64,000 nt of DNA from Streptomyces chryseus (GTDB taxonomy: Bacteria > Actinomycetota > Actinomycetes > Streptomycetales > Streptomycetaceae). Below, piece after piece: positions 18,697 through 26,642 of this stretch (position 1 is its first letter; every line of letters starts with the position of its first letter). The stretch is taken from NCBI RefSeq assembly GCF_014650755.1, contig NZ_BMVO01000016.1:62001-126000 (forward strand), in the 5' to 3' direction. The position numbers were made by a program, and so were the translations under genes. The notes under the pieces are model-generated. The model saw only the letters and a list, made by a program, of their open reading frames with translations. It was not told the origin of the DNA and ran no database searches.

Positions 18697-19327
18697 TGCT
18701 TTCAGAAAGCTGGGTTTTGCGCGGGCGAGGCTCATGCCATGTGCGAGCTGGAGGAAGTGTCGTCGCGTACTTCCCAACGGATTCGTAGGCGCCGGGGGCC
18801 GTGGAGCCAGGCGATAGCGGATTCGGCGACCCATCGGACCTTGCCCAGGCCCGAGCCATGTGGCTGGCCGCGTCGGGCGATGTTCGGTGTGATGCCGCGC
18901 TCGCGCAGGCGGCGCCGATAGATGTCGTGGTCGTATCCGCCCCTTTCAGGGCCCGCATGTTCACCGACTCGATCGCACAGCGGGACCAGCCCAACTCACA
19001 CGGAGACCAAGCTCATCGAGGACTAAGCGGTGTAGCTTCGCCCACACCCTGGCCTTCGTCCAATCGGCAAATCGCCGATGAGCCGTCGCCCCCGACGGCC
19101 CGAACGACGCGGAAGGCAATTGCCGCCCCGGGCAGTCTGACGTTGCCACGAACACGATCGCTGCCAACACCTCCCGGTCACCATGTCGGCGCCGGCCACC
19201 GCCCTGAGACCGCGACGGCGCCTCCGGCACCACCCTCTGGAACAGCTCCCACAACTCATCCAGCACCAGCCGCTCAACGATCCCCACCCCGACCGACAGC
19301 CTACCGAACGAGCCAATTCTGAAGGCA
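18697..19327 (-). mobile_element. Internally deleted IS5-type insertion sequence
   Basis: A transposase remnant is bounded by short inverted ends: TGCTTTCAGAA at 18697-18707 and TTCTGAAGGCA at 19317-19327, matching at 10 of 11 positions. I see no target duplication. The element has lost most of its core and resembles a small non-autonomous derivative. The exact outer ends are uncertain by a few bases. Confidence 0.6.
18732..19287 (-). pseudogene. IS5-family transposase remnant (frameshift plus core deletion)
   Basis: From GTG 19287 the frame encodes the usual N-terminal part: VLDELWELFQRVVPEAP, then ATAHRRFADWTKARVWAKLH. Near 18985 the meaningful frame changes (WSRCAIESVNMRALKG), and near 18940 it jumps directly to GYDHDIYRRRLRERGI and continues to a normal C-terminus (RWVAESAIAWLHGPRRLRIR). 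The stretch between these points, which holds the first DDE catalytic residues in intact relatives, is absent. It cannot encode a working transposase. Confidence 0.8.
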
Positions 19328-19509
19328 GTACGCGAACGCCGGACATGCACATCACCACAGGCCCAGTGGTCGGAAGTCAGCCATTTGCGATTTTCGGACA
19401 ACAAGATCAAATAGCTTGTTTCTTGATTTATCCCCGTCATACCTTGGTTCACATCATCGAACGTCTCTGCGAATGCAGGCAGTTCGAGTCTCAACCAAAC
19501 GGGAGAATC

Positions 19510-19953
19510 GTGAGCTTTTCAGTTGCTGGGCGTAAGACACGTGCTGTTGGCGCACTCGCCACGCTGGTCGTCGGCGGAAGCCTGCTCGCCGCTACCCCGG
19601 CGCAGGCCTACACCAGCTGCCCCGACAGTGGTTACATCGACAAGCAGAACACCTGCACGAAGCTGTCCAACGGGATTCTTGGCCACCACATCTACCTCAA
19701 CGGCAGCAACTACACGATGCGCGTCGTTACTGACTACTACAAGAGTGGCGGTGGCTCGATTTCCCGTCGTCTCGGATCCAGTGGACCCTTCACTGGTCAG
19801 AGCACGCAGTGGGGCGCATGGGGCAACCAGTCTTCCGGGACGAGCAAGTGGAGCAAGAACTTCAACAACAACCTGGCTAACTGCCGAAACACACAGGGCC
19901 TGATGGAGTCGGGCGGCACTGTCTACAAAACGCCATTCACCGGCAAGTGTTGA
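19510..19953 (+). CDS. Small secreted four-cysteine protein, unrecognised
   Basis: GTG 19510, behind GGGAGA, encodes 147 residues. A basic N-terminus and hydrophobic core end in ATPAQA, a good signal-peptidase I site after about residue 33. The mature protein of about 114 residues is rich in Ser, Gly, Asn and Tyr and has exactly four Cys (YTSC, NTC, ANC and the C-terminal GKC), consistent with two disulfides. No known family was recognised. It lies between a dead IS and a VanZ-like gene in a lower-GC patch and is followed by a strong terminator, so it is probably transcribed alone. Confidence 0.7.
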   Translation: MSFSVAGRKTRAVGALATLVVGGSLLAATPAQAYTSCPDSGYIDKQNTCTKLSNGILGHHIYLNGSNYTMRVVTDYYKSGGGSISRRLGSSGPFTGQSTQWGAWGNQSSGTSKWSKNFNNNLANCRNTQGLMESGGTVYKTPFTGKC

Positions 19954-19971
19954 TCTGAGCCGTTCGATCTA

Positions 19972-20007
19972 CGCCTCTCCCCCCCCCAGAACCGAGGGGG
20001 AGAGGCG
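19972..20007 (+). terminator. Terminator of the secreted-protein gene
   Basis: Perfect 12-bp stem (CGCCTCTCCCCC with GGGGGAGAGGCG) with a 12-base loop, starting 19 bases after the stop codon. The left arm and loop contain a run of nine C. Confidence 0.85.
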
Positions 20008-20032
20008 CTTCAGCTTCTGCTCGAAAGTTGCC

Positions 20033-21361
20033 ATGCTAAAAGCCTTCTTCGTTGACCAGCATACGCTCGCTGCGGTATCGGTCGCACTGTGTCTCCTGGC
20101 TGCGGGCATCACTTACTTCTTCGGTCGCAGCCGCCTCCCCTACCCCCGATCCAGCGCCCTCCTTTTGGCCAGTCTCGTCGGCGTCCCGTGTTTGGCGTTC
20201 TCCGGCTCTAGCAGAACCGCCCTGCGCACCTGCACCTTCAATTGGCAGCCGACCGGGGCGTTCCTCAGCGACCAGGGCCTTCTGAACGCCGTACTCTTCC
20301 TTGCTGTGGGGTTTTTCGGTCTACTTGCAAGCCGGCGCCCAGTGGCAGTTACCGCCGGGGCATCGGCGCTTTCCGCCACCGTCGAAGTGGCACAGGCAAT
20401 GGTGCCGCCCCTCGCACAAACATGTGAGGCCAGCGACTTCGTAGCCAGCACGGCTGGTGCGCTTCTCGGGATGCTGGCGGCGTGGGCAACCGTGCATATC
20501 AGTCAGTCGGCACCGGTCAGCTTCCGCCACCACCCGCGATCCGTAGTTTGGGTCATCAGCGCGGCATTCGCCCTGAACGCCACCACGGTCGCCCTGTGGG
20601 TCACCCCGGCGGTCAACGACAGCAGCATCCAGTACGTCACGCCTGATATGCGGAAAGCTGCCCGTACCCATGTACGCCAGGCCTTCGGTGACCACTACAA
20701 GATTGGCAAGATCTCCTACGATCCCACTGCCCACATCGTGTACGTCGGCTTGAAGGGAGGAATGGCCCATCTGTCCTGGCCCAAGCAACGCGAATTCAAT
20801 GTCAGCCTCGTCTCGTACCAGAAAGGCATCCAACCTGCCGACGTCGGCTCGTTCCCTGTGGGCGGCGAAGTAAAGCCACCTGCGAAAGAAACGGATGCGC
20901 GAGGAATAGCTCGGCGTTATGTTGCTGAACGCTACCCGTTCGCCTTGAAGGGATCGAAAGTGGAAAGCTACGCCATCGCCGATGGACGACTGGGTTGGGC
21001 CTTCTCGTGGCGCAAGGTAGTGAACGGGATATTGATGCCCATGCGGTTGGATATTGCCATCGACTTGAAGGGCCAGGTCAGCGATCTTCTGGTCCGTGAC
21101 CTGGCTGACCCGGATGAACTGCCCAAACCGAAGCTCACCGAGGCGCAGGCAAAATCTAATCTCCGGAAGAGCCCGGGACTCCCCAGCGAGGTCACCCAGA
21201 TCGGCGACGGTCTGGCGATCGCACGCAGCGACACCGGCAAGGAATGGCAAGTTGTTTGGCTCTTTCCCACCGGAGTCGGAAACAAGGAAGGACCAACCCT
21301 CGCTGTCGACGCAGTGACGGGAAAGCCGCTCGAAGAGGGCCAAGCGTCGGCTGCACCGTGA
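20033..21361 (+). CDS. VanZ-like membrane protein with a PepSY-like C-terminal region
   Basis: The 442-residue product has about five transmembrane segments in residues 1-190, with VanZ-type features (NWQPTGAFL, a Glu-Val-Ala-Gln turn at VEVAQAMV, and DFVASTAGALLG). A soluble part of about 240 residues follows, with two segments suggestive of PepSY-like folds (DARGIARRYVAERYPF and LTEAQAKSNLRKSPGL). VanZ proteins can lower glycopeptide binding, but many homologues have no known role. It starts at ATG 20033, and its codon use is less GC-biased than the flanking genes, in keeping with an acquired segment. Confidence 0.7.
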   Translation: MLKAFFVDQHTLAAVSVALCLLAAGITYFFGRSRLPYPRSSALLLASLVGVPCLAFSGSSRTALRTCTFNWQPTGAFLSDQGLLNAVLFLAVGFFGLLASRRPVAVTAGASALSATVEVAQAMVPPLAQTCEASDFVASTAGALLGMLAAWATVHISQSAPVSFRHHPRSVVWVISAAFALNATTVALWVTPAVNDSSIQYVTPDMRKAARTHVRQAFGDHYKIGKISYDPTAHIVYVGLKGGMAHLSWPKQREFNVSLVSYQKGIQPADVGSFPVGGEVKPPAKETDARGIARRYVAERYPFALKGSKVESYAIADGRLGWAFSWRKVVNGILMPMRLDIAIDLKGQVSDLLVRDLADPDELPKPKLTEAQAKSNLRKSPGLPSEVTQIGDGLAIARSDTGKEWQVVWLFPTGVGNKEGPTLAVDAVTGKPLEEGQASAAP

Positions 21362-21470
21362 GCCCTCGACCCCGCACACATCGGCGGAAAGGATCCGCCC
21401 GTGTTCACCCGAGGGCTGCTGTAGCGCGCGGGCGGAGTTCCAAGCCCAACCCTGTCGGAAGACCACGAAA

Positions 21471-21507
21471 GGCCCGAAGTCGCAAGTCGAAGTTGCGGCT
21501 TCGGGCC
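21471..21507. terminator. Bidirectional terminator between convergent genes
   Basis: A 15-bp stem, GGCCCGAAGTCGCAA (21471-21485) with TTGCGGCTTCGGGCC (21493-21507), contains a single G-T pair. It sits between the VanZ-like gene (+) and the first sortase gene (-). Confidence 0.85.
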
Positions 21508-21527
21508 CGGCTCGTGTGCGGACAACG

Positions 21528-22271
21528 CTAGCCGAGTTCCGCCGGCGGTGTGCGGTGTCGGTCCACCTTCTCCGTACGCTCCAGCTCGCCCCACACGACG
21601 TACCGGTGCTTCGACGTGTAGACCGGCGTGCACGTGGTGAGCGTGATGTAGCGGCCCGGCTTCTTCTTGCCCGACTCCTTCGGGACCGGCTTCAGGACGT
21701 CCACGTTGTACTTCGACGTCTCGGGGAGCTTCGCGTACACCTTGTACACGTACCAGGTGTCCTTCGTCTCGAAGACGATCGCGTCGCCGTCCTTGAGCTT
21801 GTCGATGTTGTGGAACTTCGCGCCGTGCCCGTCCCGGTGCGCCGCCAGCGAGAAGTTGCCCTTCTTGTCGGCCGGCAGCGCCGACTTGACCGGGTCCGTG
21901 TAGTAACCGGCGACACCCCGGTTCAGATCCTTGGCGTTGGTGCCCTTCCTGACCAGCACCTCGCCGTTCTTCATCGCGGGTACGTGAAGGAAGCCGATGC
22001 CGTCCTTGGTGTCGAGGGCCCCGGGCCCGCCCGCCCACCGGTCGCGCACCTCATTGCCCTGCTGGTCCGCGTCGCGGTCGGCGAGCACGTTCGTCCACCA
22101 CAGCGAGTAGACGACGAACAGGCCGAGGATCAGGCCCGCCGTGATCAACAGCTCGCCGAAGAGGCTCACCGTGCCCGCGACACGCCCACGCTTCCTCGCC
22201 CCGCCCGCGGGTGCGGACGCGGGCACGGGCGTGCCGGTCTGCTCGTCCTGCTCGGTCGTCCTGGCTGCCAC
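21528..22271 (-). CDS. Class E sortase (first of three)
   Basis: Membrane-anchored transpeptidase that cleaves an LAXTG-type sorting signal and links secreted proteins to the cell wall. The 247-residue product has a transmembrane helix at about 37-58 and the sortase triad His145 (AAHRDGHG), Cys214 (TLTTCTP) and Arg223 (SKHRYVVWG). The TLTTC motif and C-terminal VVWGEL are class E features; class E sortases SrtE1/SrtE2 anchor chaplins in S. coelicolor. It lies 46 bases downstream of the second sortase gene on the same strand, probably in one operon. Confidence 0.92.
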   Translation of the reverse strand: MAARTTEQDEQTGTPVPASAPAGGARKRGRVAGTVSLFGELLITAGLILGLFVVYSLWWTNVLADRDADQQGNEVRDRWAGGPGALDTKDGIGFLHVPAMKNGEVLVRKGTNAKDLNRGVAGYYTDPVKSALPADKKGNFSLAAHRDGHGAKFHNIDKLKDGDAIVFETKDTWYVYKVYAKLPETSKYNVDVLKPVPKESGKKKPGRYITLTTCTPVYTSKHRYVVWGELERTEKVDRHRTPPAELG

Positions 22272-22317
22272 CGCACCCGTCCCCGTCCTGAGTCTCTGCC
22301 GTCCGGCCGGCTCGTTG

Positions 22318-23859
22318 TCAGCCGACGAGCGCGTCGGGTTGCCCCTTACTGCGCGGCCGTTCGTCGACCATCTTGCCCCACACGATCATTCGGTACGTAC
22401 TCGTGAATTCAGGCGTGCACGTCGTCAGCGTGATGTACCTGCCGGGCCGCGTGAAGCCGGAACCCGGCGGCACCGGACGGATCACGCTCACGTTGGAGGG
22501 CGCGGTCTGCGGCAGGATGCTCGCCATCTCGTACGTGTAGTACGTGTCCTGCGTCTCGACGACGATCGGATCGCCCGGTTCCAGCTGGTTGATGTACCGG
22601 AACGGCTCACCGTGCGTGTTCCGGTGGCCCGCGACCGCGAAGTTCCCCTGCTTGTCCGACGGCATCGCCGTCTTGAGCTCGCCCTCCGCGTAGTGGCCCA
22701 CCATGCCGTTGTCGAGGACCCGCTTCTTGTCGATGCCCTCGGCGATCGGGACGACGACGTCCAGCTTGGGAATGTGCATGATGGCGAAGCCCTGGCCCGG
22801 TTCGAACGCCCCGGGCCCCCGCCCGTTCGCCCAGCCCTCCTGGATCTTGTCCGCCTCCTTGCCGGCGAACAGATCGGCGCGGACGTTCGTCCACCACAGC
22901 TGGTACGTCACGAACAGCAGCATCAGCACGCCCAGCGAGATGAACATCTCGCCGAAGAAGCGACTGGCGACGACCGCCGGGCTGTCCTTGGCGGCGCGGG
23001 CGGCGCGCCTGGCCTCCACCCGGGAGAGCGGCGCTTCAGGGGCCGCCTCCGCCGCGCTCCCGGCCTTCCGCTCGGGGCCCTTGCCACGGCTCCCCCTGCC
23101 CTTGGCGGCCCTGCGGCGCTCCGCGCGGCCGCCGGTCACGGGCGGCGGGCCGGACCGCGTGCCTTGCTGAGGGCCGGCGGCCGCTATTCGCCGGGTGTCG
23201 TCCGTCCGCAGGGCGACGGTCTCGTCGTCGTACGTCTCGTCGTCGTACACGGGAGTGGGTACGGACGCGGGCACGGGTGCGGGTGTCGGCTCGGGGGCCG
23301 GGGCGGGGGCCGGGGCGGGCGTTCGGCCGCCGTACCCGGCCCCGGGACGGCCCTGGCCGCCGTACGGCTCCTGAGGCCGCCGGAGAGGCTGCTGGGCCGC
23401 TTGTACGGCCTCCTGGGCGGGCCGCACGGCTCCGGGCTGCCCCGGCAGGTGCTGCGGGGGTTGTCGGGGCGCGGCCTGTGGGGGCACGTGCTGCCCGGGT
23501 GCGGCCTGTTGAGGCGCGGCCTGTCGGGGCACCTGCTGTCCGGCCGCGTGCTGTCCCGGCACAGCCGGGCCCGGCTGCCGCAGTGGCTCGTACGGCCGCT
23601 GTCCGTACCCCACTGCCTGCGCGCCCGGACCCTGCGTCTGCCCCTGCGGCACCGTCGACGACCGGAACCACGGCGAGGCCCCCTCCGGGGTGGCCCCGGG
23701 AGCCGTTTCCGCTCCCGGCCGCTCCTGCCCCGGCAGCGGATCGTTCAGCGGATCCGCGAGCTGGTCCACCGCCGCCTCGAACGCGCCCGCCGCCCCGTAC
23801 GCGCCCTGCTCGTACGAGGCTTCCCGGCCGGCGTCGTGTTCGGGGCGGAGCGCCGTCAC
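22318..23859 (-). CDS. Class E sortase with long Pro/Gln-rich cytoplasmic N-terminus (second of three)
   Basis: GTG 23859 overlaps the upstream glutaminase-gene stop (GTGA). The 513 residues begin with about 280 residues of low-complexity cytoplasmic sequence rich in Pro, Gln, Ala and Arg, including PAPAPAPAPEPTPAP and a doubled YDDET. A transmembrane helix (about 303-323) and a normal class E sortase domain follow, with His412, Cys481 and Arg490. The His-Cys spacing of 69 is identical in all three sortases here. The N-terminal extension is far longer than in its neighbours and may mediate cytoplasmic protein contacts. Confidence 0.9.
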   Translation of the reverse strand: MTALRPEHDAGREASYEQGAYGAAGAFEAAVDQLADPLNDPLPGQERPGAETAPGATPEGASPWFRSSTVPQGQTQGPGAQAVGYGQRPYEPLRQPGPAVPGQHAAGQQVPRQAAPQQAAPGQHVPPQAAPRQPPQHLPGQPGAVRPAQEAVQAAQQPLRRPQEPYGGQGRPGAGYGGRTPAPAPAPAPEPTPAPVPASVPTPVYDDETYDDETVALRTDDTRRIAAAGPQQGTRSGPPPVTGGRAERRRAAKGRGSRGKGPERKAGSAAEAAPEAPLSRVEARRAARAAKDSPAVVASRFFGEMFISLGVLMLLFVTYQLWWTNVRADLFAGKEADKIQEGWANGRGPGAFEPGQGFAIMHIPKLDVVVPIAEGIDKKRVLDNGMVGHYAEGELKTAMPSDKQGNFAVAGHRNTHGEPFRYINQLEPGDPIVVETQDTYYTYEMASILPQTAPSNVSVIRPVPPGSGFTRPGRYITLTTCTPEFTSTYRMIVWGKMVDERPRSKGQPDALVG

Positions 23860-24494
23860 GCGACGGCCTTGCCCACCACCGGCGCGAGCCCGGCCGCCCG
23901 CTCGACCGCTCCCGGATACCCGCACCGCGCAAGCCAGTTGGCCAGCATCAGGTGCCCGTGTTCCGTCAGTACCGACTCGGGGTGGAACTGCACGCCCTCG
24001 ACCGCCAGGTCCCGGTGGCGCAGCCCCATGATGATCCCGTCGGCCGTCCGTGCGGTGACCTCCAGCTCGGCGGGCAGCGCCTCGGGTTCGGCCGCCAGCG
24101 AGTGGTAGCGCGTCGCCGTGAAGGGCGAGGGCAGCCCGGCGAAGACGCCGGCGCCCGTGTGCGTCACGGGGGACGTCTTGCCGTGCAGCAGCTCGGGCGC
24201 GCGGCCGACGACACCGCCGTACGCCACCGCCATCGACTGCATGCCCAGGCAGACGCCGAAGACCGGCACGCCGGTCGACGCGCAGTGCCGCACCATGTCG
24301 ACGCAGACGCCCGCCTGTTCGGGGGTGCCGGGGCCCGGCGACAGCAGCACGCCGTCGAAGCCGTCCTGGGCGTGGCTCAGCGCCACCTCGTCGTTGCGCA
24401 GCACCTCGCACTCGGCGCCGAGCTGGTAGAGGTACTGGACGAGGTTGAAGACGAAGCTGTCGTAGTTGTCGACCACCAGGATCCGTGCGCTCAC
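23856..24494 (-). CDS. pabA: Class I glutamine amidotransferase (PabA/TrpG-like)
   Basis: Releases ammonia from glutamine for aminodeoxychorismate or anthranilate synthase. The 212-residue product has the triad Cys (VFGVCLGMQS), His and Glu (GVQFHPES), and the family opening ILVVDNYDSFVFNLVQYL. GTG 24494 has AAGGAGGGG at ideal spacing and overlaps the stop of the tiny upstream membrane-protein gene. The synthase large subunit is not nearby, so PabA and TrpG cannot be told apart. The sortase surroundings look like conserved synteny rather than shared function. Confidence 0.9.
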   Translation of the reverse strand: MSARILVVDNYDSFVFNLVQYLYQLGAECEVLRNDEVALSHAQDGFDGVLLSPGPGTPEQAGVCVDMVRHCASTGVPVFGVCLGMQSMAVAYGGVVGRAPELLHGKTSPVTHTGAGVFAGLPSPFTATRYHSLAAEPEALPAELEVTARTADGIIMGLRHRDLAVEGVQFHPESVLTEHGHLMLANWLARCGYPGAVERAAGLAPVVGKAVA

Positions 24495-24667
24495 TGGCGA
24501 GCCCCTCCTTCCCCGTCGACCGTCACATCGTTGAACGGGAGCAGCGGCTCCGCCCACGGGAAGACGTACTGGAACAGTGCGTAGACGACCGCCAGGACCA
24601 GTACGAGCGAGATCAACGCCCGCACCCCTACGTTGCCCGGCAGATGCCGCCAGATCCAGCCGTACAT
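24491..24667 (-). CDS. Tiny single-pass membrane protein, 58 residues
   Basis: ATG 24667 opens a 58-residue frame, MYGWIWRHLPGNVGVRAL at the start, then one hydrophobic helix (about 19-39) and a short tail ending FNDVTVDGEGGARQ. Its stop overlaps the GTG of the glutaminase gene by 4 bases and the downstream ribosome binding site lies within its last codons, which supports real translation. It lies between two sortase genes and may be an accessory to them. Function unknown. Confidence 0.7.
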   Translation of the reverse strand: MYGWIWRHLPGNVGVRALISLVLVLAVVYALFQYVFPWAEPLLPFNDVTVDGEGGARQ

Positions 24668-24725
24668 GCTGTCCCTTCCGTTCGGTCGAAACCCAGAGTA
24701 AAGGGCGACGGCGGGGGCTCGTGGG

Positions 24726-25460
24726 TCAGCCGCTCAATGCGCGCGGCCGGCCGTCCTCCACGGGCTGGGTGGCGTCGAGATGCGCCCACACGACCAGCCG
24801 GTGGCTGCTGCCCCACTCCGGCTCGCAGGTCGTCAGCGTCAGGTAGCGCCCGGGGCCGTCGAAACCGGCCTTGCGGGGAACGGCGTCGATCACCCCGACG
24901 TCGCCCGGGACGGTCCGGTACGGCCTGTTCTCGACGCGGTACGTGAACCAGGTCGTCCCGTCCGTCAGCACCACCGCGTCGCCGGGCCGCAGCCTGGGGA
25001 AGTCCTTGAAGGGGTCGCCGTGGGTACGACGATGGCCGGCGACGGAGAAGTTCCCCGTCTCGCCGGGCCGCGCGGTCCCCGCGTAGTGGCCGAGCCCCTT
25101 CTTCAACGTCCCGGTCCGCGTGCCCTCCAGCACGGGCCAGTCCCAGTCCCTGCCGAATCGCGGCACGTACATCACGGCGAAGGGCCGGCCCGGCGCGTAC
25201 GCCGCCGGGGCGGGCGGGGCCTGCTCGGGACCGGCGGGGTCGGGAGCGGCGGGCCGCACGGGGCCGCGGGCCCAGCTGTCCTGGAGCCTGTCGATCTGCC
25301 CGTCGCTCGCGTCGGCGGCCTTGATCCCGGTCCAGAACATCACGTACACGACGAACAGCACGATCACGCTGCCGACGGTGAGGCACAGCTCGCTGAACGT
25401 CCGGACGATCAGGCGCACCGACATCCCGGCCGACGGCCGCCCCGACAGTCGCCCCGACAT
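24726..25460 (-). CDS. Class E sortase (third of three)
   Basis: The 244 residues have a transmembrane helix (about 24-44), a Pro/Ala-rich linker, and a sortase domain with His143 (VAGHRRTHG), Cys212 (TLTTCEP) and Arg221 (SSHRLVVW). The variation TTCEP in place of TTCTP separates it slightly from the other two. ATG 25460 follows GGGGGGAG. It lies between the tiny membrane protein (58 bases downstream) and the DUF881 gene (13 bases upstream), so the sortases are probably co-transcribed from the DUF881 promoter leftward. Confidence 0.92.
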   Translation of the reverse strand: MSGRLSGRPSAGMSVRLIVRTFSELCLTVGSVIVLFVVYVMFWTGIKAADASDGQIDRLQDSWARGPVRPAAPDPAGPEQAPPAPAAYAPGRPFAVMYVPRFGRDWDWPVLEGTRTGTLKKGLGHYAGTARPGETGNFSVAGHRRTHGDPFKDFPRLRPGDAVVLTDGTTWFTYRVENRPYRTVPGDVGVIDAVPRKAGFDGPGRYLTLTTCEPEWGSSHRLVVWAHLDATQPVEDGRPRALSG

Positions 25461-25473
25461 CGGCTCCCCCCGT

Positions 25474-26241
25474 TTACTCGACGGGCCTCGCGTAGTGGAG
25501 ATCCACTGTGCCCGAGTAACCGGGAAGAGTCATCGCCTCGTGCTCGTCGACTTTCCAGCCGAGGCCGTACGCCTTCACGTACAGCTGGTAGTTCTGCAGC
25601 GCCGTGGAGGCCGTGAGCGCCCGCTGGAGATCGTCGCGGTCGCCGACCGCGGTGACCTTGTACGGCGGCGAGTAGACACGGCCCTGGAGGATCAGGGTGT
25701 TGCCGACGCAGCGCACCGCGCTGGTGGAGATCAGCCGCTGGTCCATGACCCTGATGCCTTCGGCGCCGCCCTGCCACAGGGCGTTGACGACCGCCTGGAG
25801 GTCCTGCTGGTGGATGACCAGGTCGTTCGGCTGGGGCTCGGGGTAGCCCGGATTGGCCGTGGCGTCCGGCGGGGCGTCGTCGAGCGTGACGGTGAGGCCG
25901 GCGCCGGACAGCTTCTTGGTGCCGGCTGCCGCCTCCAGCGCCTTCAGCTTCGCGTCCTCGGCCCGCGTACTGCTGTCACCGCGCTCCGCGAGCGCGTCGA
26001 CGTCGCGGCGCACGGCCGCCGTCGAGTCGCCCAGCTCCTTGTTCTTGTGACTGCGCTGGTCGATGAGGTCGGAGAGCTTGAGCAGCGAGTCGTCCGTGCG
26101 GATATTGGTGCCCTTGGCCGTGTTGAAGCTCGTCACGAAGATCAGCCCGGCGAGCGCGAAGACCCCCGCCGTCAGCAGTCTGACCGGCCGCAGGGCGGGC
26201 CGCCGGGCGGGTTCGGTGGGGGAGTCGGCAGAATTGCTCAA
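25474..26241 (-). CDS. DUF881 family membrane protein
   Basis: The 255-residue product starts at a TTG (26241) behind AAGGAGAT, a start a simple scan would miss. One transmembrane helix (about 22-40) is followed by an extracytoplasmic coiled-coil segment (about 50-105) and a DUF881 domain with LVIHQQDLQAVVNALWQGGAEGIRVMDQRL. DUF881/YlxW-like proteins cluster with division genes (crgA, sepF/ftsZ regions) in Gram-positives. Their role is unproven. It is divergent from crgA, with a 140-base spacer. Confidence 0.85.
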   Translation of the reverse strand: MSNSADSPTEPARRPALRPVRLLTAGVFALAGLIFVTSFNTAKGTNIRTDDSLLKLSDLIDQRSHKNKELGDSTAAVRRDVDALAERGDSSTRAEDAKLKALEAAAGTKKLSGAGLTVTLDDAPPDATANPGYPEPQPNDLVIHQQDLQAVVNALWQGGAEGIRVMDQRLISTSAVRCVGNTLILQGRVYSPPYKVTAVGDRDDLQRALTASTALQNYQLYVKAYGLGWKVDEHEAMTLPGYSGTVDLHYARPVE

Positions 26242-26381
26242 CGTACCCTTATCTCCTTCGACGCCGCGGAAGCACTACGCTAACGGACGCCCGGGGGAGG
26301 CAGTGCTCCCCGTTGCTCCCGCACCGGGCACCAGCCAAGTTCTCTGCGCGGTAACGCAGCGCATCGACAGGAGAGTCCCTC

Positions 26382-26642
26382 GTGCCGAAGTCACGTATCC
26401 GCAAGAAGTCAGACTTCACGCCGCCGCCGGCGCCTTCGAAGCAGGCGACGGCCATCAGGCTCACCAACCGCAGCTGGGTGGCTCCGGTGATGCTGGCGCT
26501 CTTCCTCATCGGGCTCGCCTGGATCGTGGTCTTCTACGTGACCGAGGGCGACCTGCCGGTCCAGAGCCTGGACAACTGGAACATCGTGGTCGGGTTCGGC
26601 TTCATCGCGGCCGGCTTCGGCGTCTCCACTCAGTGGAAGTAA
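26382..26642 (+). CDS. crgA: Cell division protein CrgA
   Basis: The 86-residue product has two transmembrane helices (about 33-54 and 67-84) and the conserved opening MPKSRIRKKSDFTPPP and a middle PVQSLDNWNI. CrgA is an actinobacterial division regulator; in Streptomyces it affects FtsZ-ring timing and sporulation septation, and in mycobacteria it interacts with FtsZ, FtsI and FtsQ. Starts at GTG 26382 after CAGGAGAG. Full family length. Confidence 0.95.
   Translation: MPKSRIRKKSDFTPPPAPSKQATAIRLTNRSWVAPVMLALFLIGLAWIVVFYVTEGDLPVQSLDNWNIVVGFGFIAAGFGVSTQWK

Noticed and set aside
22141..24108. A + strand open frame across the second sortase gene
   Set aside because: It is antisense to an intact sortase with its catalytic triad and to the glutaminase start.
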